Assembly (NCBI GenBank): GCA_039583705.1
Contig: JAVKSM010000031.1
Location: forward strand, 1-26,778
Length of the DNA stretch: 26,778 nt
Direction: 5' to 3'
Origin: JAVKSM01 sp039583705
Lineage (GTDB): Bacteria > Actinomycetota > Actinomycetes > Mycobacteriales > Pseudonocardiaceae
Below are positions 23,056 to 26,778 of the stretch, one piece after another (the first letter of the stretch is position 1; each line of letters starts with the position of its first letter). A program made the position numbers and the translations under genes. A model generated the notes under the pieces. That model ran no database searches, was not told where the DNA came from, and saw only the letters and a program-made list of their open reading frames with translations.

Positions 23056-23877
23056 TCACGCCCGGTCGAGCACCGCCCGCAGGAAGTCGCGGGTGCGCTG
23101 CTGGTCCGGCTCGGTGAACAGCTTCTCCGGCGGTGCCTGCTCGACCACCTGGCCCCGGTCGAACATGAGGACGCGGTCGGACACCTCGCGGGCGAAACCC
23201 ATCTCGTGGGTGACGCACACCATCGTGATGTCGGTGCTCGTGGCGATGTCCTTGAGCAGGTTGAGGACCCCGGCGACCAACTCCGGGTCGAGCGCCGAGG
23301 TCACCTCGTCGAGCAGCAGCACGTCGGGCCGCATCGCCAGGGCGCGGGCGATGGCGACCCGCTGCTGCTGTCCGCCCGAGAGCTGCGCCGGTCGCGCGTC
23401 AGCCTTCCCGGTCAGGCCCACCAGCTCCAGCAGGTCCCGAGCCCGCGCTCCGGCCGCCTCCCGGGACAGCCCCAGCACCCGCACCGGCGCCTCGGTGAGG
23501 TTGCCGAGCACGGTCATGTTGGGGAACAGGTTGAACTGCTGGAACACCATCCCGATCCGCCTGCGCACCTTGCGCAGGTGCCGCTCGTCGGCCGGCACCA
23601 GCTTGCCGCCCCGCTCCATGTGGGTGAGGTAGTCCTCGCCGACGCGGATCGTGCCCCCGTCGCAGCGCTCCAGGGTCATCAGCAGCCGCAGGATCGTCGT
23701 CTTGCCCGACCCGCTCGGCCCGATCAGGGTCACGTGCTCGCCGGGTGCGACGCTGAAGTCCAGCTCGCGCAACACCACGTTGTCGCCGAACCGCTTGACC
23801 ACCTTGTCAAAGACGATCATGGGTTGGGTGCTCCGGACGGGGGTCGCCGGCGCAATCGGGCCCTCAGCCACCGACAC
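23056..23877 (-). CDS. ehuA: Ectoine/hydroxyectoine ABC transporter, ATP-binding protein
   Basis: This 273-residue ABC ATPase powers the importer encoded with it. Seen: Walker A GPSGSGKTT (about residues 53-61), the Q-loop VFQQFNLFPNMTV, signature LSGGQQQRVAIARAL, Walker B LLLDEVTSALD, and the switch His in CVTHEMGFA. The sequence is of the polar amino-acid type. The assignment to Ehu comes from the gene set and order. The GTG start at 23877 has GGAG six bases upstream and overlaps the end of ehuD by 14 bases, indicating coupling; residues 1-19 precede the conserved core. It is last in the operon ehuB-C-D-A. Confidence 0.85.
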   Translation of the reverse strand: MSVAEGPIAPATPVRSTQPMIVFDKVVKRFGDNVVLRELDFSVAPGEHVTLIGPSGSGKTTILRLLMTLERCDGGTIRVGEDYLTHMERGGKLVPADERHLRKVRRRIGMVFQQFNLFPNMTVLGNLTEAPVRVLGLSREAAGARARDLLELVGLTGKADARPAQLSGGQQQRVAIARALAMRPDVLLLDEVTSALDPELVAGVLNLLKDIATSTDITMVCVTHEMGFAREVSDRVLMFDRGQVVEQAPPEKLFTEPDQQRTRDFLRAVLDRA

Positions 23878-24547
23878 GGCGCTCCAACCTCCGGACCAGG
23901 ATCGACGACGGGTAGCTCAGCAGCAGGAAGAGCAGGCCAGCCATCGTGAACGGCTCGACGTAGCGGAAGGTCTGCGCGCCCGCCTCCTGAGCGGCACGGA
24001 CCAGTTCCCCGACGCTGATGGCCAGCAGCACCGGGGTGTCCTTGAACATCGAGATCACGTAGTTGCCCAGCGCCGGCAACACCCGCGGAACGGCCTGCGG
24101 CAGGATCACCCCGGTCCACACCCGGCGCCGCGGCAGGCTCAGCGCGGTCGCCGCCTCCCACTGCCCGCGCGGCACGGCGTCGATGCCGGCCCGGTAGACA
24201 TCGGCGGTGTAGGTGCCGTAGTGCGTCCCGAGCGCGATCACCCCTGCGGTCAGCGGGCTGAGCGTGATGCCGTAGTCGGGCAGCACGAAGAAGATCAGGA
24301 GAACCTGCACCAGCAACGGCGTGCTGCGGACGAACTCGATCAGGCCCCGGACCAGTGCCCGCACCGGCCAGAACGGCGCCCGCAGCAGCAGCGCCAGGAC
24401 CAGGCCGAGCCCGAAGGCGAGCACCGAGCCGAGCGCGGTCGCCTCGAACGTGACGACCACGCCCCGCAGCAACGCGGGCAGGATGTCCCTGGCGTAGCCC
24501 CAGTCCCAGAACCGGCTCTGCGCCAGGAACGGCGCGTGACGGGTCAC
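23864..24547 (-). CDS. ehuD: Ectoine/hydroxyectoine ABC transporter permease
   Basis: This 227-residue inner-membrane permease has about five hydrophobic segments and the typical HisM/GlnP-type block FVRSTPLLVQVLLIFFVLP. Its cytoplasmic EAA loop, EAATALSLPRRRVWTGVILP, docks to the ATPase. The sequence GQWEAATAL...ILPQAVPRVLPALGNYV and MFKDTPVL matches my memory of EhuD. GTG at 24547 shares the GTGA overlap with the ehuC stop, a classic coupled start; GTG at 24550 is the alternative. It pairs with EhuC to form the channel. Confidence 0.85.
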   Translation of the reverse strand: MTRHAPFLAQSRFWDWGYARDILPALLRGVVVTFEATALGSVLAFGLGLVLALLLRAPFWPVRALVRGLIEFVRSTPLLVQVLLIFFVLPDYGITLSPLTAGVIALGTHYGTYTADVYRAGIDAVPRGQWEAATALSLPRRRVWTGVILPQAVPRVLPALGNYVISMFKDTPVLLAISVGELVRAAQEAGAQTFRYVEPFTMAGLLFLLLSYPSSILVRRLERRVGG

Positions 24548-25257
24548 CACGAGGCCCCACTGGTGGACGGCACGTCGAGGAACCTGCGCCGGGTCGACCC
24601 CGACGGCCGGCGACCCACCCTCCCGGCCGCCCACCGCTCGGCCAGCCGCATCAGCACGGTGATCACCAGAGCCAGCACCAGGTAGAGGGCCATCATCAGC
24701 AGGTAGATCGGCAGCGTGTGGCCGAGGTGGTTGGGCACCAGCACGTCCTGGCCCTGGTTGGTGATCTCGGGAACCGTGATGAACAGCAGCAGCGCGGTCG
24801 CCTTGAGGAGCTGGATGAACAGGTTGTTGAACGGCGGCAGCATCTCCACCAGCGCCTGCGGCAGGATCACCCGCCGCATCCGCTGCACCGGCGTGAAGTT
24901 CAGCGCCACCGCGCCGTCGTGCTGCTCGCGCGGCACCGACTGGACGGCGCCGCGGACGATCTCGGCGCCGTAGGCGCCGTTGTTGAGGCCCAGCACGAGG
25001 ATGCCGGCGAACAGCGGGACGAGCTGGATCCCGACGAGGACCGGCAGCGCAAAGTAGATCCAGAAGAGCTGCACGACCTCCGAGGTGCCACGGAAGCCCT
25101 CCACGTAGATCCGGCTGACCAGCCGGACCCAACGGCGCCTGGACAGCAGCGCCAGGCCGGCGACGAGGGCGAGCACGACGGTCAGCGCGATGCCGCCCAG
25201 CGCGGCCTCGACCGTCAGCGGGAGTCCCTGCAGCAGGACCCGGAGCTCCTCACCCAT
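24544..25257 (-). CDS. ehuC: Ectoine/hydroxyectoine ABC transporter permease
   Basis: This 237-residue inner-membrane permease of the polar amino-acid uptake family has an N-terminal periplasmic/helix start (GEELRVLLQGLPLTVEAALG) and GTSEVVQLFWIYFALPVL, the block typical of EhuC. Its EAA loop is GAVALNFTPVQRMRRVILPQ, followed by LPPFNNLFIQLLKATALLLF. The ATG at 25257 lies 17 bp after the ehuB stop, and its end overlaps ehuD by four bases. The last 30 residues are Arg/Ser-rich and not conserved. Together with EhuD it should carry ectoine or a related compatible solute. Confidence 0.85.
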   Translation of the reverse strand: MGEELRVLLQGLPLTVEAALGGIALTVVLALVAGLALLSRRRWVRLVSRIYVEGFRGTSEVVQLFWIYFALPVLVGIQLVPLFAGILVLGLNNGAYGAEIVRGAVQSVPREQHDGAVALNFTPVQRMRRVILPQALVEMLPPFNNLFIQLLKATALLLFITVPEITNQGQDVLVPNHLGHTLPIYLLMMALYLVLALVITVLMRLAERWAAGRVGRRPSGSTRRRFLDVPSTSGASW

Positions 25258-25274
25258 CCCGCGCCCGCCCGCCG

Positions 25275-26165
25275 TCAGCCGGTCGTGCAGAGCTTCTGGG
25301 TGGTCAGGTCGGGCGGCGGCAGGTTGTCGGCGGTGAAGCCGAACGGCCGCACGATCTGCAGCCACTGCCCGCTCTGGTGCAGCTTGGCCAGCTCGGCGTT
25401 GAAGGCGTCGAGCAGGTCGGTCGAGTCCTTGCGGAAGACGAAACCACCCGCGGTGACGACCTGCTTGCCGTTCCTGGTGGGGAAGAACCCCTTGGTGACC
25501 TCGAGGCCGGCACCGGGATTCTTCGCGACCAGCGAGTTGAGCGAGATGTTGGTCAGCGACGCACAGTCGGCCCGCTTGGAGGTCACCGCCAGCAGCAGCG
25601 CGTCCTGGGCGTCGAAGACCACCACCTTGCCGGCAGGCACACCGGCGTCGGTGGCGAAGCCCTGCTCGACGGCGCCGCTGAGCACGGCGACCGTGGCGTT
25701 CTTGTTCTTCACGTCGGCGAAGGACGTGATGCCCTGCGGGTTGCCCTTGGGCACGAGGAACGCGGTCGGCGCGGTGTAGTCCGGGATGGAGAACGCTGCC
25801 TGGGCACAGCGCGGCGGGGTGATGTTCATCCCGGCGGTCACCATGTCGTACTGCTTGGCGTTCAGCGCCGGGATGAGGGAGTTGAACGGCACCTGGGTGG
25901 CCTGCAGGTCGTTCACGCCGAGATCCTTGAACACCACCCGGGCCACCTCGGGCGCCTCGCCGGTCACCCGGCCGTTGACGGTGTAACCGTAGGGCTGCTC
26001 GCCGGCGACCCCGACCTTGATCGAGCCGCTGCGGCGGGCGTTGTCCAGCGTGTTGCCGCTGCTCGTGCCGGAGCACGCGCTGAGCGCCACGGGGCCGCCG
26101 ATCACGACGGCGCCGGCGGCGACCGCCCGGTGGATGAAGTCCCGACGGGTCCACGTGCTGGTCAT
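25275..26165 (-). CDS. ehuB: Ectoine/hydroxyectoine ABC transporter substrate-binding lipoprotein
   Basis: This 296-residue solute-binding protein has an N-terminus that looks both Tat-type (TRRDFIHRA) and lipoprotein-type. The lipobox LSAC gives lipidation at Cys31, so it is probably a Tat-exported lipoprotein on the outer face of the membrane. The mature part begins with SIKVGVAGEQPYGYTVNGRV, and GEAPEVARVVFKDLGV and YDMVTAGMNITPPRCAQ are the EhuB-like signatures for ligand binding. The ATG at 26165 is chosen for the GGGAGGG nine bases upstream and for the signal peptide; the longer frame upstream is not credible. It is first in the operon ehuB-C-D-A, preceded by a promoter and palindrome. 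Confidence 0.87.
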   Translation of the reverse strand: MTSTWTRRDFIHRAVAAGAVVIGGPVALSACSGTSSGNTLDNARRSGSIKVGVAGEQPYGYTVNGRVTGEAPEVARVVFKDLGVNDLQATQVPFNSLIPALNAKQYDMVTAGMNITPPRCAQAAFSIPDYTAPTAFLVPKGNPQGITSFADVKNKNATVAVLSGAVEQGFATDAGVPAGKVVVFDAQDALLLAVTSKRADCASLTNISLNSLVAKNPGAGLEVTKGFFPTRNGKQVVTAGGFVFRKDSTDLLDAFNAELAKLHQSGQWLQIVRPFGFTADNLPPPDLTTQKLCTTG

Positions 26166-26229
26166 GGCCTGCCCTCCCAGATCGATGACTCCGAGGCCGG
26201 CCCCCGCACGCCTCCGCACAGCGTGACTG

Positions 26230-26276
26230 ACCGTAGGTGGGGTCGGCAGGCAGGTCAACGCTGGGGTACCGGTACC
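26230..26276 (-). promoter_or_regulatory. Promoter and palindromic operator candidate for ehuBCDA
   Basis: On the minus strand TTGACC (26258-26253) and TACGGT (26235-26230) are separated by 17 bp, a good SigA-type promoter. Directly upstream of the -35 is the perfect 12-bp palindrome GGTACCGGTACC (26265-26276). The leader to the ehuB ATG would be about 60 nt. Confidence 0.5.
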
Positions 26277-26282
26277 GGAGGT

Positions 26283-26762
26283 CTACCGGTTCGGGTCCAG
26301 AAGCGTGTCCCGTAGTTCGACGGCACTGCTGAGGCCTTCGGGATCACGGGTCGGTACGATCCACGTCGAACTCATCTCGGGCCGGAGCAGGCGGGAAAAA
26401 TAGCCGTCCTTGAAGTTGTTGTAGAACCGCGCCGGCCGAATCGGGGTGGTGGTGACCGCGGTGGGATCGACGTCGATGACAAGCGCGGCACGCATAAACG
26501 GTGACGTGAGCACGCCGATATTGCAGTGCGTCATCGCACGGGCAGGGCCCCACCTGTTGTTGAGGGTATAGTAGCGCGACGAGGTCTTCAGCCGCCGCAC
26601 CTCGGATCGGCCAGTGACGATACGCGCGTCCTCCACTGCCGACCACGGACAGGTGAACAGCCCCCAGCTTTGATGGTTGACGGTCGGTGTCCGGTGCGTG
26701 GCCAGGGACTTGACCAAAGTCGCAGTTGTGTGACGCTGTTCACGTGATGTGTTCCTGGTCAT
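26283..26762 (-). CDS. Hypothetical protein, family not recognised
   Basis: The frame is open for 159 codons to an ATG at 26760-26762; the true start may lie beyond the window edge. No ribosome site is visible. The composition is protein-like (RYYTLNNRWGPARAMTHCN, FYNNFKDGYFSRLL), with few Ala/Arg runs of the kind shadow frames show in this genome, and GC is somewhat below the neighbours. There is no signal peptide, no membrane segment and no motif I know. It reads toward the ehu promoter in the same direction, 47 bp upstream of the promoter's -10. It may be a real accessory gene, or a fragment. Confidence 0.5.
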   Translation of the reverse strand: MTRNTSREQRHTTATLVKSLATHRTPTVNHQSWGLFTCPWSAVEDARIVTGRSEVRRLKTSSRYYTLNNRWGPARAMTHCNIGVLTSPFMRAALVIDVDPTAVTTTPIRPARFYNNFKDGYFSRLLRPEMSSTWIVPTRDPEGLSSAVELRDTLLDPNR

Positions 26763-26778
26763 AGTCCGAGGATGTTGA

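Noticed and set aside
1..26778. tRNA or rRNA genes and CRISPR arrays
   Set aside because: No cloverleaf, ribosomal consensus or regularly spaced repeats were seen by eye; the only tandem repeats are inside coding sequence or at gene ends.

Overview
The window comes from a high-GC actinomycete. It carries ethylmalonyl-CoA pathway genes (crotonyl-CoA carboxylase/reductase, methylmalonyl-CoA epimerase, thiolase), the actinobacterial mismatch endonuclease NucS, a Scy/FilP-like polarity coiled coil, a DUF574 methyltransferase and XRE/TPR-type regulators. A filamentous actinomycete, perhaps of the Pseudonocardiales, fits best. I cannot name a genus from sequence alone.

Left part (1-10934): a metabolic core. 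A thiolase running off the left edge is divergent from the epimerase mce. Then come a small lower-GC insert (2H phosphoesterase plus a broken XRE/TPR regulator, bounded by an inverted 13-bp motif), a PlsC-type acyltransferase divergent from ccr, a DivIVA/Scy-like coiled coil with 33-bp internal repeats, a small FmdB-like zinc ribbon, a double-module 3-hydroxyacyl-CoA dehydrogenase, an aldehyde dehydrogenase and nucS. Thiolase, dehydrogenase, Ccr and epimerase together cover most of the route from acetyl-CoA to ethylmalonyl/methylmalonyl-CoA.

Middle (10935-16751): the most interesting locus. A 1418-residue membrane-bound Pls-type NRPS (adenylation, carrier protein, three C-terminal domains separated by membrane segments) is followed 7 bp later by an EctB-type L-2,4-diaminobutyrate aminotransferase. 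There is no ectA or ectC. The simplest reading is a two-gene pathway for a poly(2,4-diaminobutyric acid)-type cationic homopolymer: EctB makes the monomer and the Pls-like enzyme polymerises it. A clear inverted-repeat array lies upstream.

Right part (16752-26778): a biotin carboxylase gene stops before its biotinyl domain. It abuts a 3.7-kb island flanked by 32-bp direct repeats that copy the 3' end of the crotonase-like gene on the far side. The island holds a DUF574 methyltransferase with two compensating frameshifts and a low-GC operon of a zinc-ribbon XRE regulator plus a PPC/DUF296 protein, preceded by overlapping palindromes. Beyond it, on the minus strand, lie the crotonase-like gene and an ehuBCDA ectoine/hydroxyectoine importer operon with a good promoter, then an orphan hypothetical gene. 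All assignments rest on motif recognition by eye; no database search was run.
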